From: Rachycentron canadum
Taxonomy: Eukaryota; Chordata; Actinopteri; Carangiformes; Rachycentridae
DNA length: 64,000 bases
Direction of reading: 5' to 3'
Assembly: GCA_038496675.1 (NCBI GenBank)
Contig: CM076658.1
Span: 13,624,523 to 13,688,522 of the forward strand
Shown: piece by piece, positions 22,701 through 36,700 of the stretch
Layout of the letters: each line of letters opens with the position of its first letter
Numbering within the stretch: position 1 is the stretch's first letter
Notes under the pieces: generated by a model
The model's database searches: none
What the model saw: the letters and a program-made list of their open reading frames with translations, nothing else
Told to the model about the DNA's origin: nothing
Translations under genes and position numbers: made by a program

Positions 22701-25700
22701 CACATGTGACATGTTCTCCTCCAGCTCCTCCACCCTCTCCAGGGCAGCGTTTTTGGTCTCGGCATCCTCCAGGAGGGCTCCCACATCAAAGACGTTATCC
22801 AAGTATGCTTGGATTTGAACCTGCAGCTTATCGCTCTCTGTGTGCTTTAATTTCTGGAAAAATTACAAGTGTGACAATCAGAGCAAGGCAGACAGGAAGT
22901 AGGGAGGATATTAATTTTTTTTGCTGCTCGCTCCATGAGGCCGACATCTCAGACTCCGAGCCCAGCATCGATCTCACCCTCTGCAGTGAGGCGGGAGAGG
23001 AGGATTTACAGAACTGACTGATTTTTTTTCTGAAGTAATGGAAAAACCATTATTGACTGCTTCTCTGTGGCTGCTGTCTCAGGGCTGTTGTAATGACATC
23101 CTAATGTATACTCTGGACTGAGCAGAATATTAAGAGCGTGACTGTTGTGTCCGTCTGCCCATTTTTCTTGCAGTGTTCTGTCTCCACTCACATCTAAGTA
23201 GTCATCTAGACACAGCTTGGTGAAGTCGTACTGTAGATGAACTCTGAAGTTCATGTCTTCCACTGAGTGCACAACAATGTTGATGAACTGCATACAGGCC
23301 ACCTTTGAATATAAACAGAAAAAAATATGGTCAGTGGATGAGACTTTGTGAACACTTTTTTAAACACCTCTGGTACACATCATCAGTTATAAATCAAAAA
23401 CTTAAACATTTTATGACCCAGCTATTCCAACAGACTGTTCACAATACAAAGCAAAATGTGTTAATAAGCTATTTAACAACAGGGATGTGGTATTTGTACA
23501 ACAGCCTGGCACTCCTATGAAGTGGTTTTATGCTCATTATCACATCTGTTGCCTTTTAATTTCTCTTCCCCTGAAACTGTGTATAAATCTGTATGGTTGT
23601 GCTTGCATAAGTAGTATGAGTATCTTATCTAGCAGATTAATAGGATCTAAGGAAACAAATGAACAAAATCAGCCAGCATTGGCTTTATAAACAGATCAAG
23701 GAGGATCTCCGCTCAATGTCTAATGTACACACACACACACACTTCTCACCACACTGACAAAGGCTTAATGAACTCTCTGTAAGAAGCTCAGTTGTCTCGT
23801 GTGACATGGCGGCTTTGACAGAGTCTGTTTGCTTTAGAGCTGCTGTCAGACGACGACTTGTGACAGAGGTCCGATTCAAAGTCCTATTGAAGATTATTTG
23901 AACACAGCATCTGTTGGTTTAAGCTTTCTCTCACACACACTCACACTGCATCACACATACTGTGTATCCCCCACATCAATTAGGACACTTAGATGGATCC
24001 ACATAAAAGATAAAATTATGCTGAAGTTGGAACTTCCATCTTAGTGTCTATAAATTCTTATCTGTTACACTAATTGACTTTACTCAGACTGGAAATGACA
24101 GACTTGGCATGGCTTCCTCAGTTAAAGGACCACCACAATTTGACATATAGCACCACATCCTCACACAGACACTAAGTGCATATCCAAAAACTGGAAGCCA
24201 AATTTATCTTTGTTTGTTGGTTGTGTGTTAAACATATTGAAAATATCTGTTTTTATAACCACCTGGTAACTCAGATTCATGCTCGTATTTCATCACTTTG
24301 TGGCTACCTGTGCACTAACCTGCAGATGACAGCTGCTGTGACACTACACAGCTCTGAACACTTGACAGCGATGAAAAATTAACAGTAAACACCTTCACTC
24401 TGCACCTCTTTTTGAGGGTTTTTGAGGTACTACAGTACCATCAATAGCCATTAGGTGTGTTTGTGTGTACATACCATGAAGTCAATGTTATTGTCCTCAT
24501 TCTTGAAATACTCCATTAGCTTCTCAAACCGCTGTGTCTCCACACAAACCTGCAAAACAACCCACATCAGACTGAATTTGAAGAAGCCACGGCAGAGAGT
24601 GGGAGAAACAGTGATTAATACAGTCAATTAATCACTTCTTTGCATAAATGGCACCCACACCACCAACCTCTTATAATTTACATCGATTAAGTCAAAATTG
24701 ACATCTAATTTAAGCTTTAATTTCTGTGCCGTCTGTACACAATTACACCATTAATATAATTTCTCCCTCTCTAACACAGCTAGAATCAAACTCTTCTCTC
24801 TGCAGGGTGTGTGTTGGTGGCATGGAGAGCAGCACTGTATCCTCGTGACCCTTTAATCCTCAAACTTTATTGGCATTACCCTGTTAGAAAACCACATCAA
24901 GTGATGGGATATAAAAAGTCAATGACATTAGCTGCTGCATAAGAAAATTTTCAGGGTTATAATTACAATGATTAGTTATTCAATCATAACTGCTGCTGCC
25001 GAAACCTTCATTCTATATACAGCTCACACAGTGCATCTGTGTCCAATGTAACATGTATTTTAACAACTTTTACTGTAGTTTATTATTTTTTTTTTTTTAT
25101 TTGGTCCCATTAGTAAAACCCTATTTGAACTAGAATTTGGGAGACAGAAAAGAACAGAGACAGTGAGATGAAAAGACATGGAGAGAGACGCTCTGGAGCT
25201 CAGACAGTTCATGTGGAGGGCAATGAGGGAGATGAAGCATGATAAAGAATTGAGAAGGAAGGGAGGAAGAAAGTGGAGGGGTGTGCATCCAAAAAAAACC
25301 TCTGTATGACACCCAGACCCTCAGCCTGCAGTCCCATCATCCAATTTATGAATCAAAGTCACTTATCAAACTAGATCTAATAACATTACATTTTAAGTAT
25401 CACTTTGTGTCCTCACATTGTTCCAGCAGCCTTCACTATCCTGATTATTTCTCAACCTTCATCTCATTAGAAGGGCTACGTTATTCCTAAGACTTATTCT
25501 ACCACTAATGCCAATGCCACTGAGCGCAACACTCAATATTTCATTCAGGTGTGTAAATATTGTATTAACTGCAGTCAGCCGATGTTTGCAGGCTGCATGC
25601 TACAAAGTGGGGCTGCTGTTAGCGCCCACTTCATCATAAACCTCCCACTCTTTTTCTCCAGCGGCCAGAATACCTCGTCCAGACAGACAAGGGTCAGGCA

Positions 25701-26467
25701 AGGCTGTCTGTAGCATTCATCTCTCCACTATTACGAGCTTTGATGCGTCCGCCAAACCCAGTTAACACACACACGTAACTGTTTTCTCTGGAGGTTCTCC
25801 TGTGTTATGAGGCTAAACCAGTGTCTGTAATCTGTTGACAAAGGGCTCATTCGTAGATGCTATTGCTCTGCAGCAGTGAGAAATCTGCTTGTCTCGCATC
25901 TGCTGGAGGAACATTCCTCCAGGACTGAGTCACTGTTTGAAACTGCATAGTCGAAATGTAATGGCATATTCATCTCCTCAGACCCCCACTTCCCCTCTCC
26001 ATGCGGCTCCTACCTCTTTAAAGTTGTCGAACGCAGAGAGAATAATTTCATGGCCTCCTCTCACAAGACAAACTGCCGCCAGAAGCTCCAAGACCAGAGC
26101 TTTAGTTCTGTAAAATAGAGAAAATTAGTGAATGACAAATGTTAGTGCTGCAGCAAACCTGAAATACAACTAAAGTGAAAAAATCTAAATTTCTACCAAG
26201 ACTGAAACATTTGTGTAAAATTGATCTACATGGAAATTACAGTGTTTATTACAATCAATGATTTTTAAATTTTGTATGCATTTCACAAATATTTGACGAA
26301 GACATTATAAAACTAAATTATGCTCCAGACGGATGGAACTAGTTTTTTAACAAATAAAAAAGAAGAGCTCTACATTTTCATCTAATCTGTGGGATTAAAA
26401 AGCGGCAACCAAATACTAATTCTTCAAGCCTAATCCATGCACGTGCGCAAGCATGTGTGTGTGTGTG

Positions 26468-26505
<38 letters not shown>

Positions 26506-29500
26506 AGGACATAGGACAGAGACATTCTGTGCATCCAGTCTCTGGTTCACTCATGCAGGATTTCTCTGTCTGGATGAAATAATATGTGACAGGTGATGTG
26601 AAGTGATTTCACCTCCACTTATGAAGAAATCCTTTGGCCCTGAGCCATGAAGTGGATACACTCTAACCCAGTCCTTCTCAGTAGGCAGCTGGAGTGTGCC
26701 AGCGGTGGCTTGACCCATCTGTCAGATTGAATGTGCCCCTGAGCTACAAAGACACTCACTTTGGATCAGACTGTGCAGGTGCACTGACACTAATGTCACA
26801 CTAGGATTTGTTTCATTTTGAATTTGGATCCAACTTGGTAAAATATTTAGATTTGAAAAACTGAATCTTTGACCTCAAGAGTTTTTCTTCTTACAGTTAT
26901 GTTTGACTTTTGGTTTGAACTTACCTGGGGTTTTTATTGTTGAGACTTAGTGCAATTTCATTCACAGCATGTGGGTGTGACATGACCATGTTGAAGCCAT
27001 ACTGGAGAAGATGAAAAACAAATGAGCAGGAGAAAGATGGACATAAATAAGTTCATCAATAGAGAAAAGGAGCCACTGAGTAAATACGAGGTGCATTCCG
27101 CACAACATAAATTAAATATATGTCAAACAAATTGAGTTATGTTTCACTTAGATGTGTGCATCAGTCCAGAGGGATATGAAGTCTGCCTGATGTCTTGTGG
27201 AGAGTGCTGGGGACTGACCTGGTAGTTCATGATAGCGCGCAGGCACATGATGCAGACGTGGACGTCGTCTTTCTTACAGACCAGTCTGGAGTTTTTCAGT
27301 GTTCGCCTGCTGGGCAGTGTGTTACAACTGAAACATTAAAAAGAACACAAAAATAATTGAGTAAAAAGAGGAAAGAAAGACAATTTTACTAAAGGAAGTA
27401 TAAGGTCTACAAGTATCTGAACACAAACAAGGAAACAGATGCCATTAGTGAATGGCATCGTCACACACCATCTCCTTCACATAGGGAGGCTATTAAACCG
27501 CCACGCCACCTTACATCAACACACACAAAAGCCATATAATCTATAGCCTCACCAGGGGCCAAGGGATGCCCTCTTTTCAATTGTTTTAATTTAACAGCCT
27601 TCACAAAGATATCTCTTATAGCTAACACAATAGGTCATAGTCATTTGCATGCAGCACAGTGATTGTGCAGCTTTATGTGAACAAAAACAAGGCCTTTCCT
27701 CCTGGTGCAGCTCTCACAATAAGAGAGATGCTGGAGCAGCAGTATTACTGAATAATATGCAGAGCCAGTCAGAGCAAAACCGTTTTTCTCATGACCGTTG
27801 TCACGAGGTTCAATTACCAGCCGAAATTCTGGGGAAAATGTCTTCAGGCTACAGATAGACACACTGATTCGTGTCAGCTCCCATGCCTGAAGGTGTGACT
27901 TCTCTGAGTCACAATGTAGTGTGTGTGTGTCCAAAAAAGGCAAGAGCAAGGAAGAGGCAGCAAAGATAATTAAGTGCTCATTTTTAATTACAAAGGTTCA
28001 CACTAAATACTTTAATTGCCCTGTAAAAAGGTTGAGTTGTGCCCAAACCAGTGTACATTTCAAATTTATTATCCAAGTTTGTTCATCTTTGTATTTCTGC
28101 ATAGTCTACATGTGTTCAGCAGGTTGTGGTGACGATCAGCAAAACAAGTTCCCTAACAGAAATGCAGTCGATTTGCGAGACTCTTCCTGACAGAACTGGA
28201 GCGCCTGCTTCACACAGTAGAAAATATAATCTGAAGGGATTTCTGTCGCAGGCTTTTCCTCTCCTGATTAATCAACATCCAAACTGAGGCATGGCACAAT
28301 TTGCAGGAAATGACTAAGAAATGTTACTTAATCACAAACAAAACTGATGATAAATTATGATGTAACAGAAGCAATGTGTAATACCTTAACCTGCTTTGAC
28401 TTGTCTGAAACTGCACAACTAAACTTTATATTGATATGTTAAAACACAATGGTCATAAGAGTGTAAAAGACAGAACTGGAAATTCAAACAAGTAACAGAA
28501 CTATAAGACAACAACCTCTTTATGTGGCAATTCAGTTATGTCTTAATTAGATAAAGAGCAATCAAAAAGTCAAGGATAGAGATTAAAAGTAAAAATAGAG
28601 CGATGATTATTAGTTAGATCAATGGAATACTTATTGACCCTCACAAGTATAGATGCAAAGGTTTTAACTATTTAGAGCCAGGATAAAGAAGTCTAAGTGA
28701 TACAGATATTTAATTACAGTTGCAGTGAGCAAAGTGGTTAGATATGATAGTGGACATTACATTTCCTTAGGTAAAAGTTACAACTAACAACTGTCAAATT
28801 GCAATTCTGAACTGTGTGTCCACAGAGGTGTCAAAAAGGGGCTACATGCAATAGACTGATCCAAAAACATCAAATTAATTTCCATTTCCTGAAAACTGCA
28901 ACATGTATTAAATAACACAACATAACATCAAACAAAACACTACAACTACAAGCTAAAAAATACAGACAAACACAGCTATGGACTTCTAGCTTACGCCATT
29001 TGAGTCTACAGGCATACCGTCTTATTTGAGAGCACTTTGGACAGCTCACTGTGTTTGGTGTTCTTCAAGAAGGCAGTTTGAAGAAGAAACATACAAGTCT
29101 TAATTTGACAGCCAGTTGTCAGCAGTTAGTTCACATACAGTAATTCTAATTCAAAGATAATCTACACAGTGATAAAGATTCTGTATAATGGACAACTGGA
29201 CAGTTAGGATTTATTAAAACACTAATAATAGAAAAGAAAATATTCGTCAGAATTTATGTGACATCTTGAGCGGGAAAGTAGATAATCCATCCAAAATACA
29301 GAAGATTTTTTTTTGGAGGATACCTAATCTATCTGTACTGGTTGTAGCCTAGTGTTCAGCTTTTACAGGGCTTTTGCACAGAATGGCATTTAGGGAGCCA
29401 CACAAGCAGCACACAGGCACAGAGGCAAGAACAATGAATGCAGAAAAATCCATTTGCTCCGAGGAAAGGAGAATTCAGTCTCAAGCGAGGGAGGGGAGGC

Positions 29501-32500
29501 TGACAGAACAAATAATTCACATCCCCAATACAGACAGCAGGACAAATAAACTGGGCAGAGCTAGCAGGGAGGTATAAAGTACAATGAGGCAAAGAGAGAA
29601 AAGGGGGTATGTGTGTGTCTGACTGTGGTAGCATGTGTCTGGAGGGAGGGAGTAGGGGCAGTTGAGGCTGCAGAAAGCTCACTGTGAGCCAGCAGAGCAA
29701 AGCTGAGACCTGCCTGCTGTCGAAGATTGGCAGACAGTAGAGTAGATGACTATAGACGAACACCAGGACAGAACAGAAGAGACAGTCAGCCTCAAGGAAA
29801 ACACTCCTGACCTGTTACATATACTACACATGCTCGAGAGATAACACAAGGGTAACATCTGGAGGCAGCTCATGTTTACAAGTGATGTGAAGTACGGGTA
29901 AAAATATTTGCCAACAACGTAGAGATGAACTATGTATGAATAATAATTAATCAAACATGCCATTGCCCCATTGTCTTTGATATTACTAAATTAATAATGT
30001 GCAGAAGAAAAGCTACTTTGGTGCAGTTAATCATTTTGCAAACAAACCAAGGAATTTCACATGATGGTTTTCCAGTGTAGTTTTGTTCTTATTTTTTACA
30101 CACTGGCCTTTATATTTATATTATATTAAAATAGAAGAGATATCAACCTAATTTACCATTATGTATCACCAATTTAAAACTTTGATTAGCATCTAAGTCA
30201 CTGTAATAAAACAGAGAAAAATAGTGAAAACAGTTTTTCTATATGTGACTGTATATGTATTACTTGTCCGTTTTCTTATCTTTGAGACAAGAGGCAACAG
30301 AAAACAATCATGGCAAACTATTATAATGCATGGAGCTAATATCAAGACATGTGCCTTGAATCAATAATGCTCTTTGTGTATAATGTCTTCATGTTAACCT
30401 CTTCAAACAAATGGATTAGAGATCACAGAAGTCAGTGCCAAAACATCAATGGAATGACAGGGCGGATTAGTAGTGCACAACTGAACACAAATCCCATTTG
30501 TATTCCAGAGTACATATTAGAGCATATATTAGCATGGGTTTATGAATTAGCTGCTGTGAAATATTGTGCAAGCTGATATGGAGTAAAAATGGTCTGTTTA
30601 GAATTCACAAAAACAAAACAAAACAAAGAAAGATTCAATCCATAAAAGGAGATCTTTCCTTCAGCTGCCATCATCTCTCACAGGGAAAATCACTGTACAT
30701 CATGTGTCATAATCATGTGCACAACAAGCCTGAGTCTGACAATCTGAAAAATCCAGACTAATGGTATTTGCATGCTGCTATAGAAATGTGTCTTAAGCCA
30801 GTCTTACAGACTTCATGACTACACAAAGCAGCTGCTGGGGCATCATATGAACTGTGTGACTTCTCAAAATAATCACAGTACAACCAATGTGGTTGTACTG
30901 TAATTATTTTATATTATTATTATTATTATTAGCCGAACATTAGGTAACTCAGAGTTCACATGTAGTAAAAATCTACAAATATGCTTAGTTAAGGGTGACA
31001 GTCTGTGTGTGAATTATACCGTAACGTGGAATGACGCCCAGCTCGTGTGATGCCATTCCCAGTGATGGGGGACGGCAGGGTGCTTCCTCCATGCAGGTCT
31101 TCTATAGAGCGGCTCCAGGGCTTAGATTTATCCATCACAGCCTCTGGGTTATTCTCCACAGAGTCTCCATCAAACCTGCAAAAAACATAAAATATGACAC
31201 CAACACAGTACACAACATTTACTCTGGTACAGCTTGTTTTCTCCCTGCTGTTATTTAAAGAATGAGCAACTTGGGACTTTTGAAGCCAGTAATACTTGAG
31301 AACAATAAAAAGCGTGAGGACATAACATATTATCATAGAGAAAATATTTTTACAATCTCAACGGTTGCGAAATATATGTCTGAGACGGAACATACAAGTG
31401 AATATAAACTGAAAAACACTTTATACGAAACACAGCAACAGTAAAAACACTACCTCCAAAGCAAGCTAACACTGGTGGGCTAACATCAGTCTCTGACACA
31501 CAAGCTAAATCTGACAGGCTGTTCCTTACCAGTCATCAATGCACCTTGACAATCAACCAATGGCTAAGCTAACCAGCATGGCTAAGCTAACCTTACTAAC
31601 CAAACAAGCATTATCAGCTAGCAAACTTCTATCTATGACGTTGGCAACTGATACCATAAAATATACAGTACATAATATAGGTCTGGGTGTTATAATACAA
31701 CATATACAACATAATAGAACATACACGTATTATATAACGTATTAAATTTCCACCTTTTGGTTTAGACATGGTTGGTAAGCTAAAGGGCTGAAGGTGTTTT
31801 GTTGTAATTGGCAGAGACAGAATACTTGTTATGATCTATTTCAGTTTTTAGACTGATGGTTTCCATGACTTCTACACTGGTGCTGCTGCAGTGGTAATGG
31901 GCAAACACAGTTACGACTAACCATTCATAATGCGGACAGACCATAATAACATATGGTGAAAAGGGAGGGGTTAAATATTTGACTACATGGCTCTTTGGCC
32001 CTGTACTGGGACTTTGTAACTGACTAATAATCACACTGTCAGTCCATGAATAGAAGCCTATGATTGGTATAATACATAGTGCCAATGTGTCAGCAACAGG
32101 CCCCGAATGACTCAGTGTTTCTGACAACCAGGCATCAGCAGCAGCAATGGTTGTGCTGGCGCTGTGTGGTGATGCATCGGCTGCTGTGCAGAATAGCAGC
32201 ATTGTGTTGATTGTCAGCTCTGCATATAGACCAAAGCAAGAAAGAGAGAAAGAGCTGGTAGTGACTTACGTGACGGCATACTGTGCAAAAGAAAGATACT
32301 CCACCAGCACATCCAGGCCTTTGTTCTCTTCATTCAGGAACTCTCTCACCCACCTGAGGAGAGCCGAAGACAAGGTTAACTCCGCAAAAGTTTTTCACCA
32401 AACTAACTCTCATAACATAGTTTGATTAGTTTTTGGTAAGATATCCACAGCAGCTTGACTTCTGATCACTTCTGGGAGAAAAAAAATCAGCTGGGGGTAA

Positions 32501-35500
32501 CCAGAGAAACTGTAACATGTCTAGTTTGTGCATAATCTGTTGTAAACATGTTATAGCCCTGTAATAGCTTTGGCTTTTATGTAAATAAGTATGTTTAACA
32601 TCTAATGTTGGCATGCCTCACAAGCACAACAATAAAAATACACACATAATATGTGATAACATTATATTTGAGTTGTTTTTGTGAAAGCTACAATATTGTA
32701 CATGTGTCATCTTTTTCTAACTGGCTTTGACCATACATGACCATGCTATAAAGATGTTTTCCTTTGACTTTCCCTGTCTTTGCCAACAAGAGTTGTAATG
32801 ACCCGTTTGTCAGGCTTCAAAGCGTCCTGGCTCAGAGCAGCAAACATATCACACGTGTATTCTCAGGCATCCCCACACGCACACACCCACACAGAATCTC
32901 ATTGCTGCCTCTCTTTTACATCTCTACAGACACACATAGTTTCTAACTCTGATAAAGACAAGCCTCCAGAATGATCAAAAGCCCATCTCCACCTTTATTA
33001 TAGGTACTGAAGTGGGCCACCCATTCAGCGCTCTGCATGTATTCATTTTTTTTTCTGCGCAGAAAAGCCAAGCTTTTCACATGAAAGCTTCCACTACCTT
33101 TGGCATGTTTCTGTTCTCCTTCCATATTCAGAAGCAGTGTGAATTGAATCATTTTTTATTTAATCGCATCCTAGGAAAGTGTCTTCTTTTATTGAATCCT
33201 CAGCTGCTTCAACAGGCCTGATTGCTCAGTGATTAGAGAAATTTGCAGGGCATAAACATTATGACAGAGGGAGGCTTTCGAGTGGCACTGGACTGTTGAA
33301 GATGCAGGGCTTAAATGCTTTAAAAAAATCTATTAGCTGCTTCTTCATTAGCTCCCCCATGGTGCAACTGCATATAAGCAAGTAAGACCAACAAGAGCAT
33401 CCAGTAAAGCTGTGCCTAGTGGGGCCTCCCATGTTTTAAAAGAGCTTGGAGGCGTGGCCTTGTCAGACCACATGGTAATCATTACCACAGGACACTAACT
33501 AACAATCCTCCCATTGACCACATGTTGTTAGCCACTGAATAACATGTGAGGAGCAGGCAGGGAGCTGGGTTTACCATCAGCAGTGCGCACACAGGGACAA
33601 TCTGCCCATTATACACAGTTTACGTGACAGATACATTTCTCTGTTTCACCTCTGAAGAGAAAGAATAATCATTCACTGTCTGAGTGAGTGACATCTTGCT
33701 CCCTTGACATCAGCCCCCTCCACCACCTCCCTCTCAAAAACCTCTTCCTATCCCTCTGCCATTACGGTAATGGCTCATTGCCTAATCTAGATTAGGTTGA
33801 TCATTAGTGTAATCTAGTTTACCAACATAAGATCACTAAAAAAAGAATTAATCCTTGTAAACAGTGTCTCCACTGCTCCGCCAGATGGATGTCGTCTCTG
33901 GTTGTGGTTAGAGATGATTTTGGTTTGAGGAGCAGAATCTGATCAGTGTGTAAACAGTGTGTGGGAGTGTGAGAGACAGTGTTGTCAGAGACATGGGATG
34001 AGTTGTGAATTTCTGGTAGAGTGAAACAGACAAATTGAAGTAAAGTTATATGTGTGCAGGAAGGTTGAAAAAGAGAAAAACAAGGGGTTAAGAGATAAAA
34101 TGTGTTTGTGTTTGTGTGTTTCAGATCTTGTGATGGTTGTGTAGCTAGTGTATTTTTGCCTCTCTGCTGTCACAACAGTCTGCGGCCAGCAGATGCTCTC
34201 ATGGCTGCCTCTGCTTCCTGTCCTTGACAGGGTCTCTACATCTCCTGTGATCACCCACCTCCGACATCCCACCCAGCTGCTTGCCCTTATCCCCATCCAA
34301 CTAATTAAATCCTGAGGCCTCATTTATTAACTGTCCATATGCATAATGTTGTTTTTAAACCATGCATTATGCTCATGAGTACACACAGAATCCAATTTAC
34401 AAATGTGACATTAAGTACTTTTTTTACATGTGAAGACATATGACCCAAGATCCTGTAAACAGACGGTGATGTCTAAAAGATTTCAGTACCATTTATTTGA
34501 ACCGATTTAACCAAGTGTACTGTTTTTTTTTTTTTTGTTTTTTTTTTTGCCATTCGATAAAAAAAGATTTTTATTTATTAAGCGACTGCCTTGACAAATG
34601 AGACCACTGAATCTTACAGATCCCAAAATGCATTAGGCCTCATTAAAGATGCTGAACAATCCATCACACTCCTTAGCTATCAGGGTCTCTAATCACACAA
34701 ACAGGCCTTGTGATCTAGACAAAGACAAAACAAGACAAGACGCTGTATGACTTGCGCTGAGATATTGATCTTTCATTGAGGCTGACTGACCAGCACTGGA
34801 TCAATATCAGCTAGAGCAGGTTCAGGCTTGTTATATCCTGGAATACCTAGAATTTCAGAAGAAGCTAAGTTTTTATCTGTTGTGAAATCACAATTTCTTC
34901 AGTAACATATACTATACTAACATATATAATACCTCTCCAGAGTGGCAGGCTGAAACACTCATGTATTAAGTGCTTTAGCTCAGCTAGTACAAGAATAATG
35001 TGCTTTCCATCCTCCAGAGACTGTTCATGTGTCAGCTGCACAGAACAATCAATCGATTCATCTTTCCTCCATCGCCACATGGTTTTCTGTGTAATATTAG
35101 GTCAAAGCGTAAAGATGAATGGGGGATGGTGGCGGTGGATAGTGTCAGCGTCTGCGTCTCCTGGTGTCTGGAATGCCAGATTTTTCCTCTTGATTCTATC
35201 TACTCTAACCAGGTCCAGGACATTCAACACTATGCAAGCGTCACACAATCCTGCAGTAACTCACCCTATATGATTGGTCCGTAACGAAATTTCCAGTTCT
35301 CTCAGGACTTGGGTGGACTCCTGAACCCTCCGTCTGAATTTCTGAGGAAGGAAAGAAGGGGCGAGTTAGTATTTCATCGCACCACTGGAACTGTAAATCA
35401 TCTAGTGGTAGCAAAGAGTTGTTTTGGCTGGAGAAAACTTTCTTCTGAGAGAAAGGTCAGACAAACAGACACCGATGCAACCACAGTGACATTTAAAATG

Positions 35501-36659
35501 TGAAAGTAGGAAAGCCCTGCACTGATTAAAAACTAGGAAAATTCAAAGCTGGGAATGGGTTGTTCTCATATGATTTTAAAATGGGCCTTTTACTTGCCAG
35601 AAACAATTCAACAGGCTAAAAGAGAAGGCAAGCTGACTCACTGGAAGCTGTCAATATGGAATAGCTCCTGTTATCTATCGTCATGTTTGCTCATGTATAT
35701 ATCAGTAATCCCTCCTGGTCGCACCATGATAAAATCAAGTAACCTATTTGGTCACCTCTCAAGAACCTACCAGGACACCAGGCACACACGTACACGTATA
35801 CACATTCTTGGTCCTGTTACTGTGGATATAGCTACAAGGAAAAGGTGTGGGAGCAACGTGCGTGAAGATATCAGCTGCCAGTGAACAAAGCCGAAAACAA
35901 CACTACAGAAAACGTGAGCGGGTTCCCCTTTGATTTCATCTTCTAACAGGAGATATACAAAACCAAAAACAAAAGGCCCTTCAGGCGGTTACACAACTGC
36001 AGGAACAAAACAGATAAAGTGAATGACCGGTGGTGATCGAGCAGCCTTAGTGTGACGGGGTGGAAATCCCTGGTGAGAGGGAGTGAATCTGTTGCATCAG
36101 AGAAGAGAAGAAAAATAAAATCGAACTTTTCATACGTCACTAACTTTGTCTAATACAAAATATTACAATAAAAGGGGAAAGCAAGTCTCTAGCTAATCAA
36201 ACAAATTCACTGTTAAAATGGTAAACAATAAATCATTTCTATTTATTAAACTTAATATTGTTTAGTTTTGGATTGTCAATGGACATTTTCACTGTTTTCT
36301 GACATGTAATAGACCAAAGTTGTCATTGATTATAGACTCAAACTGTCTATAATAAATAATCAAAGGACTTTTTTTTGTACTTTTTTCAAAATGTTTTTCC
36401 TGAAGAGAAGAGAAGAGAAGAGAAGAGAAGAGAAGAGAAGAGAAGCGAAGAGAAGAGAAGAGAAGAGAAGAGAAGAGAAGAGAAGAGAAGAGAAGAGAAG
36501 AGAAGAGAAGAGAAGAGAAGAGAAGTGGTCCAGAGTATCCACCCAGGGTTGGAGGGCAGGGTCACTTTCCATGATGTGTTTGTATCAGGGAGGAAACAGA
36601 GCTCAGCCCTGTGTTAACCTATTATTAACATTCAGAGAGAACTGTTCTCATAGGAAGGG

Positions 36660-36700
<41 letters not shown>

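Noticed and set aside
29018..29062. 45-nt in-frame, splice-bounded block between FMNL2 exons 6 and 7
   Set aside because: It keeps frame (cga aca ... aga cg) but the peptide matches no formin isoform I know and the acceptor is ordinary; such blocks are expected by chance in a 3.7-kb intron.
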